Under the pieces are notes generated by a model. That model made no database searches, was not told where the DNA came from, and saw nothing but the letters and a program-made list of their open reading frames with translations. A stretch of 64,000 nucleotides of DNA from Saccharothrix ecbatanensis (GTDB lineage: Bacteria > Actinomycetota > Actinomycetes > Mycobacteriales > Pseudonocardiaceae): positions 248,001-312,000 of the forward strand of contig NZ_JACHMO010000001.1 in assembly GCF_014205015.1 (NCBI RefSeq). Reading direction: 5' to 3'. The position numbers and the translations under genes are program-made. Below, one piece after another: positions 40,243 through 47,817 of this stretch (positions are counted from its first letter, which is position 1; each line of letters starts with the position of its first letter).

Positions 40243-41541
40243 ATGACGCATGCGGTGGTGCTGGGCGCGAGCATGGGCGGGTTGCTGGCGGCACGGGCGT
40301 TGGCGGGGGTTTACGACCGGGTCACCGTGGTCGAAAGAGACGCGTTGCCGGCGGACGTGGGCAACCGCCGCGGTGTGCCGCAGGACAAGCACTTCCACAC
40401 CATCCTGCTGCGCGGCGCGCAGGTGCTCGAGGAGATGTTCCCCGGCCTGACGAGCGATCTGGTGGCGGCGGGCGCGCGGCGGGTGAGCTTCAACGACGAG
40501 GCCCGGTTCGTGTTGTCCGGGCACGAGTTGGCGCGAACGGTGACCGGCGCGTCGGACATCCAGGCGACCCGGCCGATGCTGGAGCGGGCGGTCCGGGCGC
40601 GGGTCGGGGACCACGCCGGTGTGCGGATCGTGCCGGGGTGCGACGTGGCCGGGCCGATGGTCGACCGCGGCCGGGTGACCGGCGTGCGGGTCGTCGTGGA
40701 CGGCGCGGACGGCGTGCTGGAGGCCGACCTCGTGGTGGACGCGATGGGGCGGTACGGGCGGTCACGGGCGTGGTTGACGGCCATGGGCTTCCCGACGCCC
40801 GAAGAGGACCGGATCGACGTGGACATGATGTACGTGAGCCGGTTGGTGCGGCCGGTGGAACCGTTCCGGGACAAGCTGGTGCTGATCGGACCGGTGCCCG
40901 GCCGGACGACCGGGTTGGTGTTCGCCGCGCAGGAGGACGGCCGGTGGATGGTTACCGTGGCCGGCATGGCGGGCGACCACCCGCCGACCGACGAGGCCGC
41001 CTACGCCGCCTTCGTCGAACGGGCCGCGCCGCCGGACGTGCACCAGGCCATCGTCACCGCGGAACCGCTCGGCCCGTTCCGCTCGCACCGGTTCCCGGCC
41101 AGCCTGCGCCGTCGTTACGAGCGTTTGCGGCGGTTCCCTCCCGGCCTCCTCGTCTTCGGTGACGCGCTGTGCGGCTTCAACCCGATCTACGGCCAGGGCA
41201 TGACCGTCGCGGCGCTGGAGGCGGTCGCGCTGCGGCGGTGCCTGCGGGACGGCGAGAACGGCCTGGCCCTGCGGTTCTTCCGCGCCGCGGCCGGGATCAT
41301 CGACCCGGTGTGGCAGCTGAACGCGGTCGCCGACCTGGCGTTGCCGGAGATCGACGGACGCCGCACCCCGGCCACCAGGCTCCTCAACCGGTACATCGCC
41401 CGGCTGCACCGCGTCGGCGCGCACGACCCCGTGGTCGCCGGCGCGTTCATGCGCACCATCGGACTCCTCGAACCGCAGTCCTCGATCACGCGCCCAGGGG
41501 TGCTGGCCCGCGTGGTCATCGGGGGCATGCGCCGGCGCTGA
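40243..41541 (+). CDS. FAD-dependent oxidoreductase/monooxygenase-like protein
   Basis: From ATG at 40243 the product is 432 aa. The N-terminal FAD fold has AVVLGASMGGLLAARALAGV then RVTVVERDALP; the glycine motif is GASMGG rather than GGGPAG. PQDKHFHTILLRGAQVLEEM is typical of the geranylgeranyl-reductase/epoxidase-like group. The second FAD motif is PGLLVFGDALCGFNPIYGQGM. Enzymes of this type act in terpenoid, polyketide or quinone chemistry. No biosynthetic neighbours are visible, so the substrate is open. It lies 29 bp before the histidine kinase gene on the same strand. Confidence 0.82.
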   Translation: MTHAVVLGASMGGLLAARALAGVYDRVTVVERDALPADVGNRRGVPQDKHFHTILLRGAQVLEEMFPGLTSDLVAAGARRVSFNDEARFVLSGHELARTVTGASDIQATRPMLERAVRARVGDHAGVRIVPGCDVAGPMVDRGRVTGVRVVVDGADGVLEADLVVDAMGRYGRSRAWLTAMGFPTPEEDRIDVDMMYVSRLVRPVEPFRDKLVLIGPVPGRTTGLVFAAQEDGRWMVTVAGMAGDHPPTDEAAYAAFVERAAPPDVHQAIVTAEPLGPFRSHRFPASLRRRYERLRRFPPGLLVFGDALCGFNPIYGQGMTVAALEAVALRRCLRDGENGLALRFFRAAAGIIDPVWQLNAVADLALPEIDGRRTPATRLLNRYIARLHRVGAHDPVVAGAFMRTIGLLEPQSSITRPGVLARVVIGGMRRR

Positions 41542-41570
41542 GCCGTCAGCTGAACGGCTACCTTGGGCAC

Positions 41571-43088
41571 ATGCTGCTGACGGCGGTGAGCGTGGTCTAC
41601 GTGATCACGGGAGTGATCAGCCGCCGGGCGCAGCCGCGCAACCGGACCGGGCTGCTGTTCGTGCTCGTCGGGATCGGCTGGGAGGTCGACTACCTGTTCG
41701 ACGACGACTCGGCGTTCCTGCTGGTGCTGGCGGCGCACCTCTGGCCCGCGGCGCTCGGCCACGCGCTGGTGGCGTACCCGACGGGCAGGCTGCGCACCCT
41801 GCCGCGGCGGCTGGTCGTGGCCGCCGGGTACGCCGAGAGCGTCCTGCTGAACGTGGCGTTCGAGTACGAGCATGAGCCTTGGGGCACTGCGGTCATCGCC
41901 GCCGAGACGCCCATGACGGCCGTGATCGGCGGCCTGATGCTGGCGCTCCAGTCGTATAGCTGGCGGTGCAGCAGCATGGCGCAACGCCGGACCCTCACCT
42001 CGATGCTGGGCGCGGCGGCGGTGGCCATCATCGTGTTCGTCGTGTGGGAACCGGTCGAGCGCGCGGGCCTCAACCCGCCCGCCGTGGTGCTGATCCTGGC
42101 GTTGAGCGGCATCCCGTTCGCCTATCTCGGTGGGCTGATGCGTCGCCGGATGGACCGCGGCGCGTTGGCCGAACTGGTGGTGCGGCTCAGCGGTGACAGC
42201 CGGCCGGCGGGGGTGCGGGAGGCGTTGGCCGCGACGCTGCACGACCCGAGCCTGCGCGTCGCGTACTGGGTGGCCGAGCAGGAGAAGTACGTGGACGCGG
42301 ACGGCGCGCCGGTGACGCTGGACTCCGCGCACACCAGGGTGGACCGGGGCGGTGTGCCGGTCGCGGTGCTGCTGCACGACCCGGTGCTGGACCTGGAACT
42401 CGTGGACGCCGCTTGCGCCGCTGTGGGTTTGGCGTTGGAGAACGAACGGCTCACCGCCGAGCTGCGCGCGAAGGTCCGGCAACTGGGCGAGTCGCGGGCG
42501 AAGGTGTTGCGCGCGGCCGAGGACGAGCGTCGTCGGCTGGAGCGGAACCTGCACGACGGCGTCCAGCAGCGGCTGCTGTCGGTGGTGATGACGTTGGGGC
42601 TGGCGGAGACCGTGCCGCCGGAACGCGGGCGGGCGCTCGCGGCGGAGGCGAAGCAGGCGGTGCTGGCGACCATCGACGACGTGCGCGCGGTGTGCCACGG
42701 CATCCACCCGCCCGTGCTCACCGAACGGGGACTGCACGGCGCGGTGCGCGAGCTGACGGCGTTGGCCGAACCGCGGGTGGACCTGACCCTGGACCTGCCC
42801 CACCCCGTGCCGCCGTTGGTGGAGACGACGGCGTACTACGTGGTGGCCGAGGCTTTGGCGAACGTCACGAAGCACGCCGACGCGTCCCGCACGAAGGTCG
42901 TGATCACCGGTGGCGACGGCCGGTTGGTGGTGCGGGTGGACGACGACGGGCGCGGGGGAGCGGACCCGGAGCAGGGCTCGGGGCTGCGCGGCCTGAGTGA
43001 ACGGGTGGAAGCGAACGGGGGAACGATGCGGGTGGTCAGTGCGGAGTCCGAGGGCACGAGCGTGCGGGTGGTGCTCCCGTGCGGGTAG
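41571..43088 (+). CDS. NarL-type sensor histidine kinase
   Basis: From ATG at 41571 the product is 505 aa. Several membrane helices occupy residues about 1-190. A coiled-coil and HisKA_3 region follows, with the phospho-acceptor His328 in RRRLERNLHDGVQQRLLSVV. The ATPase domain has ALANVTKHADASRTKVVITG (N box), VDDDGRGG and GSGLRGLSERVEANGGTM (G boxes). This is the DesK/NarX class. It ends in a 10-bp overlap with the response regulator, so the two are a cognate pair. No periplasmic sensor domain is seen; the signal is probably sensed in or near the membrane. Confidence 0.92.
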   Translation: MLLTAVSVVYVITGVISRRAQPRNRTGLLFVLVGIGWEVDYLFDDDSAFLLVLAAHLWPAALGHALVAYPTGRLRTLPRRLVVAAGYAESVLLNVAFEYEHEPWGTAVIAAETPMTAVIGGLMLALQSYSWRCSSMAQRRTLTSMLGAAAVAIIVFVVWEPVERAGLNPPAVVLILALSGIPFAYLGGLMRRRMDRGALAELVVRLSGDSRPAGVREALAATLHDPSLRVAYWVAEQEKYVDADGAPVTLDSAHTRVDRGGVPVAVLLHDPVLDLELVDAACAAVGLALENERLTAELRAKVRQLGESRAKVLRAAEDERRRLERNLHDGVQQRLLSVVMTLGLAETVPPERGRALAAEAKQAVLATIDDVRAVCHGIHPPVLTERGLHGAVRELTALAEPRVDLTLDLPHPVPPLVETTAYYVVAEALANVTKHADASRTKVVITGGDGRLVVRVDDDGRGGADPEQGSGLRGLSERVEANGGTMRVVSAESEGTSVRVVLPCG

Positions 43089-43720
43089 TGATCGCGGAGG
43101 ACTCGACGTTGCTGCGCGAGGGGTTGACCAGGTTACTCGCCGAGGCCGGGTTCGACGTCGTGGCTGCCGTAGAGGACGCGCCGACGTTGATGGCGGCGGT
43201 CGACGAGCACCGGCCCGACGCGGCCATCGTGGACATCCGGATGCCGCCGACGCACACCGACGAAGGGCTGCGTGCGGCGGTGTCGTTGCGCAAGCTGTAC
43301 CCGGAGACCGGGGTGTTGGTGCTGTCGCAGTACGTCCGGGTGAGCTACGCGGCAGAGTTGTTGGACGCGGGCGCGGACGGGGTCGGCTACCTCTTGAAGG
43401 ACCGGGTGTCCGACCTGGTCGAGTTCGCCGCGGCGATCCGCCGGGTCGGTTCGGGCGGATCGGCGTTCGACCCGGAGGTGGTGAGCCGGTTGCTGGTGCG
43501 GCGGCGGGACGACAGCGACGGTCGGTTGACCGAGCGGGAACGCGCGGTGCTCTCGCTGATGGCCGAGGGGCGCACGAATCAGGCGATCGCGCAGCGGCTG
43601 TTCATCGCGGAGCGGACCGTGGAGAAGCACTGCACCAGCATCTTCACCAAGCTGAACCTGTCCGCCAGCCCGCACGACCACCGCCGTGTGCTGGCGGTGC
43701 TGCGGTACTTGAACGCCTGA
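43079..43720 (+). CDS. NarL/LuxR-family response regulator
   Basis: The 213-aa protein starts at GTG 43079 inside the kinase gene end. The receiver has acidic residues Glu7-Asp8, the phospho-acceptor Asp52 (VDIRMPP) and Lys107 (YLLKD). The C-terminal LuxR-type helix-turn-helix is LTERERAVLSLMAEGRTNQA then IAQRLFIAERTVEKHCTSIF. Phosphotransfer from the upstream kinase should activate DNA binding. Target genes are not evident. Confidence 0.94.
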   Translation: MRVVIAEDSTLLREGLTRLLAEAGFDVVAAVEDAPTLMAAVDEHRPDAAIVDIRMPPTHTDEGLRAAVSLRKLYPETGVLVLSQYVRVSYAAELLDAGADGVGYLLKDRVSDLVEFAAAIRRVGSGGSAFDPEVVSRLLVRRRDDSDGRLTERERAVLSLMAEGRTNQAIAQRLFIAERTVEKHCTSIFTKLNLSASPHDHRRVLAVLRYLNA

Positions 43721-43732
43721 GGCGCGTCGGGC

Positions 43733-44461
43733 TCACCCCCGACGGCCCCACGCCGACATCGTGAACTGCGGCACGTCGAGGAACGCCGGGTCCGCGAGGA
43801 GCGCGTCGAACCCGGCGAGGTCGGCCTCGGTGACCGAGCCGTTCGCGAGCAGCGCCGGCGCGGCCCGCCGGAGCAGCGGCGCCCACCGGTCCTCCGCCCC
43901 GCCCATCCGGCCGAGCAGGCCCGAGTAGTCGACGTCGACCAGCCCCGCCCGCAGCATCGACGTGGGAAGGCCGCGTGCCCACGTCATGTCCGAGCCGCGC
44001 GCGGCGCAGTCCTCCAGGTAGGCGTGCATGATCCGCCGGACCACCGGAAACGACGACGTCTCGGCGGGCAGCAGGTAGGGGTCCTCGACCACCAGCCACC
44101 CACCGGGGCGCAGCCAGTCGACCGCCCGCGCGAGGACGTCGTCCCGGCCCGACAGGTGGCAGAGCAGGAACCGCGCGTGCACCAGGTCGAACCGGCCGGG
44201 CGTGAAGTCGGGCGCGGTGACGTCGGCCCGCACCACCTCCAGGTTCGCGGCCCGTCCCGGGTCGAGGAAACCGGTGTCCAGGTCGACCGCGACCGTGCGG
44301 CCGTCCGGGCAGCGGCCGGCGAGCCAGTAGGCGATCGACCCGGCGCCCGCGCCCAGTTCCAGGCAGTCCCACGACCGTCGCGGCGACAGTCCCTCGACCA
44401 CTTCGACCGTGCGACCGTCGACCGCGCGTTGGATCGCCTCCAGCCGCTCCCGCTCCTCCAA
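43733..44461 (-). CDS. SAM-dependent methyltransferase
   Basis: TTG at 44461 gives 242 aa; I see no better in-frame start upstream. SAM motif I is CLELGAGAGSIAYWLAGRC, motif II is TVAVDLDTGFLD, and the downstream RFDLVHARFLLCHLSGRDDV plus RPGGWLVVEDPYLLPAETSS match small-molecule methyltransferases of the UbiE/TylM-like group. It is the second gene of a leftward pair with another methyltransferase, with 54 bp between them. The methyl acceptor is unknown. Confidence 0.84.
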   Translation of the reverse strand: MEERERLEAIQRAVDGRTVEVVEGLSPRRSWDCLELGAGAGSIAYWLAGRCPDGRTVAVDLDTGFLDPGRAANLEVVRADVTAPDFTPGRFDLVHARFLLCHLSGRDDVLARAVDWLRPGGWLVVEDPYLLPAETSSFPVVRRIMHAYLEDCAARGSDMTWARGLPTSMLRAGLVDVDYSGLLGRMGGAEDRWAPLLRRAAPALLANGSVTEADLAGFDALLADPAFLDVPQFTMSAWGRRG

Positions 44462-44515
44462 GCCGTCCCCCTCGCCCCCTCGCCCACCGAGGACGCCATC
44501 GTGCCGGAACGCGGG

Positions 44516-45094
44516 TCAGCGTGCCGAAGCGACCACCCGGGAGAACAGCGCGACCGGCCACCACCCAGGCCGCACGGGCACGCGCCGGACGTCCGCGAAG
44601 CCCGTGAACGCCTCGGGCTCGAAGCGGGCGAAGCGGAAGTCGTACACCAGCAGGACGCCGCCCGGCCGCAGCACCCGCCCCAGTTCGGCGACCGCCCGCC
44701 GCCGGTCCGGCCACTCGTGCATGGACAGCGTCGAGACGACCAGGTCGACGCTGTCGTCGGGCTGCGGCAGGGCGGCCACGTCGGCGACCTGGAACGTGAT
44801 CCGGGACGCCAGGTCGCCGACCGCGGCGGTCGCGATGTCGACCATGTCGGCGGACAGGTCGACGCCGCCGAGCACCACGTCCGCGCGACGGGCCGCGATC
44901 TCTCGCGGCAGTTGCCCCGGGCCGGTGCCGACGTCGAGCACCACGGCGTCCGGTGGGGCGAGCGCGGCGACGTCCGCGGCGACCCGCCGGTACAGGCCGC
45001 CGAGCGAGCGCCGGGCCCGCCGGTCGTAGGCCGTGCTGCGCCTCCGGTCGAAGTAGTGGGTCCGCGGGTGATCAGTTCGGGAGCGGTCGGACAC
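44516..45094 (-). CDS. SAM-dependent methyltransferase (UbiE-like)
   Basis: GTG at 45094 follows GAGGAGAACCC, giving 192 aa. Motif I is VLDVGTGPGQLPREIAA, motif II is VLGGVDLSADMVDIA, motif III is SVDLVVSTLSMHEWPDRRRA and then VLRPGGVLLVYDFRF. These are classic UbiE/COQ5-like features. A Tyr-Asp-rich N-terminus (RTHYFDRRRSTAYDRRARRS) is common in this group. It is divergent from the MerR gene, 53 bp away; a 16-bp palindrome and a TTGACA box lie in the gap. Regulation by that MerR protein is likely. Confidence 0.86.
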   Translation of the reverse strand: MSDRSRTDHPRTHYFDRRRSTAYDRRARRSLGGLYRRVAADVAALAPPDAVVLDVGTGPGQLPREIAARRADVVLGGVDLSADMVDIATAAVGDLASRITFQVADVAALPQPDDSVDLVVSTLSMHEWPDRRRAVAELGRVLRPGGVLLVYDFRFARFEPEAFTGFADVRRVPVRPGWWPVALFSRVVASAR

Positions 45095-45111
45095 GGGTTC
45101 TCCTCGCGTGG

Positions 45112-45152
45112 TTGACAACACCACCGACTGTGCAAGTTCATGTCGACATGAA
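45112..45152. promoter_or_regulatory. MerR autoregulatory site and promoter
   Basis: TTGACA at 45112-45117 is a good -35 box. TTCATGTC/GACATGAA at 45137-45152 is a perfect 16-bp palindrome that includes the MerR start codon (45148). The 19-bp gap between the -35 box and the palindrome resembles MerR-type promoter geometry. Confidence 0.55.
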
Positions 45153-45561
45153 GTCAAGCGAGGAGATGTCGATCGGCGAGCTGGCTGACCGGTTCGGGTT
45201 GGCCGCGCACGTGCTGCGGCACTGGGAGGACGTGGGGCTCCTGGCCCCGCGACGGCACGCGAACGGCCGGCGGCGGTACGGGCCGGCGGACGAGGCGCGG
45301 ATCGCGATGATCCTGCTCGCCAAGGACGCCGGGCTGGGCCTCGACCTGATCCGGCTGCTGTTCGCCGCCACCGCCGACCGGCCGGCGCGACGCGCGCTCT
45401 ACCGCGAGCACCACGACCGGCTCGCCGAGCGGATCGCCTCGCTCCAGGCGTCCCTGTCGGTGCTGGAGCACGCGATGGGCTGCGAGGCCGAGGACATCAC
45501 CGCGTGCCCCGACTTCCGGGCTGCGGTGGCCTCCCGCATCGCCGGCCAAAGGTGCGGTTAA
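45148..45561 (+). CDS. MerR-family regulator with C-terminal cysteines
   Basis: From ATG at 45148 the product is 137 aa; ATG at 45166 is possible. The headpiece is MSIGELADRFGLAAHVLRHW then EDVGLLAPRRHANGRRRYGP. A dimerisation helix follows (DRLAERIASLQASLSVLEHA). The end carries GCEAEDITACPDF, two Cys eight residues apart, similar to metal- or thiol-sensing MerR tails, although the exact ligand set differs from CueR or ZntR. It is divergent from the methyltransferases and 62 bp ahead of the membrane/cupredoxin operon on its own strand, so it could control both. Confidence 0.85.
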   Translation: MKSSEEMSIGELADRFGLAAHVLRHWEDVGLLAPRRHANGRRRYGPADEARIAMILLAKDAGLGLDLIRLLFAATADRPARRALYREHHDRLAERIASLQASLSVLEHAMGCEAEDITACPDFRAAVASRIAGQRCG

Positions 45562-45575
45562 CCGCACCATGCGGT
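45551..45575. promoter_or_regulatory. Overlapping perfect palindromes at the start of the membrane/cupredoxin operon
   Basis: GGTGCGGTTAACCGCACC (45551-45568) is a perfect 18-bp palindrome that includes the MerR TAA stop. ACCGCA-cca-TGCGGT (45561-45575) is a second perfect dyad overlapping it. Three GCGGT-type half-sites are therefore spaced 49 bp or less before the next ATG. An operator is most likely; an RNA hairpin is possible. Confidence 0.6.
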
Positions 45576-45623
45576 GGGGTTGGCACGATTCCGGCGGGTG
45601 TGGCCGGGCGACAGGCTTGCGCC

Positions 45624-46706
45624 ATGACAACGGGGCGGAATCTTGAAGTTGACGAAGTGGCGGGGGAGCCGGCGCCGGCGCGCGAGCGACCCCGCGCCGA
45701 CTACCGCACGGACCTGATCACGGTCCTGCTGGGAACGTGGTTCTCGGCCGGGCTGTTCCTGGACGCGTGGGCGCACTCGAACGTGCCCGAACTGGAGTCC
45801 TTCTTCACGCCGTGGCACGCGGTGTTCTACTCCGGGTTCGCCGCGACCGGAGCCTGGATCCTGTGGATCCTGTGGCGCAACTACCGGCCGGGCATGCGCC
45901 TGATGGACCTGAGGGACGTGATCCCGGTCGGCTACGGCCCGGCGGTGTTCGCGCTGCCCGTGTTCGCCACGGCCGGCGCGGGCGACTACCTCTGGCACAC
46001 GCTGATCGGCATCGAGCAGGGCATCGACATCCTGTTCAGCCCGACCCACCTCGCCCTGATCACGTCGATGATCCTGATCCTCACCACGCCGCTGCGCACC
46101 GCGTGGAGCAACCGGTCGATGGTGGCCCCGACGTTCCGGCAGTTCCTGCCCGCCGCGCTGTCGCTGGCGTTCACCGCCTCGCTCGTGCTGCTGTTCGCCG
46201 GTTACGCCGACGCGACGGTGTTCGACAGCGCCCAGATCACCAAGGCGTTCAGCTTCAAGAAGAGCGACGGCGGCTCGGGGCTCGCCGAGAACCTCGCCGC
46301 GTCCATCATGGTCACGAACCTGATCATGGTGGTGCCGCTGCTCCTGATCAGCCGCCGGTTCCGGGTGCCGTTCGGCGTCGCGACCCTGCTGTCCGTCGTG
46401 GTGATGGCGCTCGGCACCGCGGTCGCCAACTACACCAACATCAGCACCGCCATCGGCTTCATCGTCGCCGGCGTCGTCATCGACGTGCTGATGCTGAAGC
46501 TCCGCCCCTCCGAGGAGCGGCTCAAGGAGTACCGGATCTTCGGCGCGGCGGCGGCGTTCGTCATCTGGGTGGCGTTCTTCGCGTCGGCGGGCATCGATCA
46601 GGGTGTGATGCCGACCATCACCGAGATGTGGACCGGCGCGCCGATCGTGGCCGCGCTGCACGGCCTGCTCATGGCGGTGGTGCTCGTCCCGACCGCCCGC
46701 CGGTGA
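45624..46706 (+). CDS. Multi-pass membrane protein, first gene of a conserved operon
   Basis: From ATG at 45624 the product is 360 aa. A cytoplasmic N-terminus of about 30 residues is followed by about nine membrane helices, such as LITVLLGTWFSAGLFLDAWA, FYSGFAATGAWILWILW, VIPVGYGPAVFALPVFATA, LAFTASLVLLFAGYADATVF and IGFIVAGVVIDVLMLKL. Conserved-looking His residues (LDAWAHSNV, TPWHAVFYSG, DYLWHTLIG, SPTHLALITS) lie near membrane faces and could bind metal or heme. No known transporter motif is visible. Translation of the next gene is coupled by a GTGA overlap. Function unknown. Confidence 0.8.
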   Translation: MTTGRNLEVDEVAGEPAPARERPRADYRTDLITVLLGTWFSAGLFLDAWAHSNVPELESFFTPWHAVFYSGFAATGAWILWILWRNYRPGMRLMDLRDVIPVGYGPAVFALPVFATAGAGDYLWHTLIGIEQGIDILFSPTHLALITSMILILTTPLRTAWSNRSMVAPTFRQFLPAALSLAFTASLVLLFAGYADATVFDSAQITKAFSFKKSDGGSGLAENLAASIMVTNLIMVVPLLLISRRFRVPFGVATLLSVVVMALGTAVANYTNISTAIGFIVAGVVIDVLMLKLRPSEERLKEYRIFGAAAAFVIWVAFFASAGIDQGVMPTITEMWTGAPIVAALHGLLMAVVLVPTARR

Positions 46707-47482
46707 AGACGGTCCTCCTCGTCCTCGCCCTGCTGATCACCACGGCCACCCCGGCTCAAGCGCACGCCGGCGGCCTCACGCCGCAGGACCACCTGAGCCG
46801 GGTCACCGCGATCGACCCACCGCTGCCCGGCGTCACGGCGAGGATGGTGAACCACGGCACGCAGGTGGAGATCCGCAACGGCGGCAGCACCGCGATCACG
46901 GTCGCCGACCACGTGGTCGCACCTGGTGAGACCTACCGCTTCCGCGACGAACGCACCACCGCGCCGCAGTGGGAACTGCCGCTGGGCACGTCGGTGATCA
47001 AGGGCCGGGTCGACACCACACCGGACCCGAATCCCTTGTCGTGGCTGCTGTTCACGGCCGCGCTCGCCGTCGGCGGGTACTTCCTCGGTCGTGGACGGGC
47101 GTTGCTCGCGGTGGGGGTGATCGTGGTGACGGCGGCACACGCCTGGCACGCGGTGGGCTCCGCGCTCGCCGTGACCGGCCAGTCCTTCGTGCCGCTGCTG
47201 ATCGGCGCGAGCGGGGTGGGTCTGGTGGCGTGGCCGCTGGCGGTCGTGACCGTGGTGGCGGCGGTGCGGCGCAAGCCTGCGACCGCGTTCGTGGCGGCCG
47301 TGGTCGGCGCGATGCTCGTGGTGGCGGGGATACCGGACTTCGACAGCTTCCGGTTCTCCCAGCTGCCGTTCGCCGGTCCGGGCGACCTGGACCGGCTGCT
47401 CGTGGCACTGACCCTCGGCGGTGGCCTCGGCCTCGCCGCGGGCGGATTCGACAACATGAGAAGGGCTGGTTCGACCACATGA
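46703..47482 (+). CDS. Secretory membrane protein with N-terminal extracellular domain
   Basis: GTG at 46703 gives 259 aa. Residues 1-21 are a signal peptide ending in PAQAHAGG, so the mature chain starts with His. An extracellular beta-rich domain of about 90 residues follows (GVTARMVNHGTQVEIRNGGS, TAITVADHVVAPGETYRF). Then come about five membrane helices (WLLFTAALAVGGYFLGRG, ALLAVGVIVVTAAHAWHAVG, SFVPLLIGASGVGLVAWPL). The HAWHA motif in a helix may bind metal. The design recalls copper-resistance membrane proteins with an outward domain, though there is no clear CopC/CopD homology. It is coupled to its neighbours on both sides. Confidence 0.78.
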   Translation: MKTVLLVLALLITTATPAQAHAGGLTPQDHLSRVTAIDPPLPGVTARMVNHGTQVEIRNGGSTAITVADHVVAPGETYRFRDERTTAPQWELPLGTSVIKGRVDTTPDPNPLSWLLFTAALAVGGYFLGRGRALLAVGVIVVTAAHAWHAVGSALAVTGQSFVPLLIGASGVGLVAWPLAVVTVVAAVRRKPATAFVAAVVGAMLVVAGIPDFDSFRFSQLPFAGPGDLDRLLVALTLGGGLGLAAGGFDNMRRAGSTT

Positions 47483-47817
47483 CAAGGGGTCCGGTGATCC
47501 GCGTTCTGCTTCTCGCCCTGCTGGTCGTGGCGGGGTGCTCGTCCGGAACGTCCGCCGCGCCGGCCGATCCGCTGGTGCTCCGACTGTCTGCGGACGAGGG
47601 GTCGTCGCCGCAGCGGGTGGAAGCCGTGCAGGGGCAGGCGATCGAGATGACCATCACCAGCGACAAACCGGTGGAGATCCACGTGCACGGGTTCGACGTG
47701 CTCGCCGAGGCCGACGCCGACAAGCCCGCGGTGCTCAAGTTCACCGCGGACCGGACCGGGACGTTCGACGTGGAGGCGCACCCGGACACGCTGCTGGCAC
47801 GCCTGATCGTGCGGTGA
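47479..47817 (+). CDS. Cupredoxin-like lipoprotein
   Basis: From ATG at 47479 (ATGA overlap) the product is 112 aa. The signal peptide ends in the lipobox VVAG-Cys (about residue 19). The mature domain of about 85 residues has cupredoxin-like strands: AIEMTITSDKPVEIHVHGFD, AVLKFTADRTGTFDVEAHPD and LARLIVR. His residues HVHGF and EAHPD occupy the positions of copper ligands, but the Cys ligand of blue copper proteins is absent. Relatives with the HVHGFD motif occur beside copper or heme membrane systems. It may be a surface metal-binding or electron-transfer partner of the flanking membrane proteins. Confidence 0.8.
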   Translation: MTRGPVIRVLLLALLVVAGCSSGTSAAPADPLVLRLSADEGSSPQRVEAVQGQAIEMTITSDKPVEIHVHGFDVLAEADADKPAVLKFTADRTGTFDVEAHPDTLLARLIVR

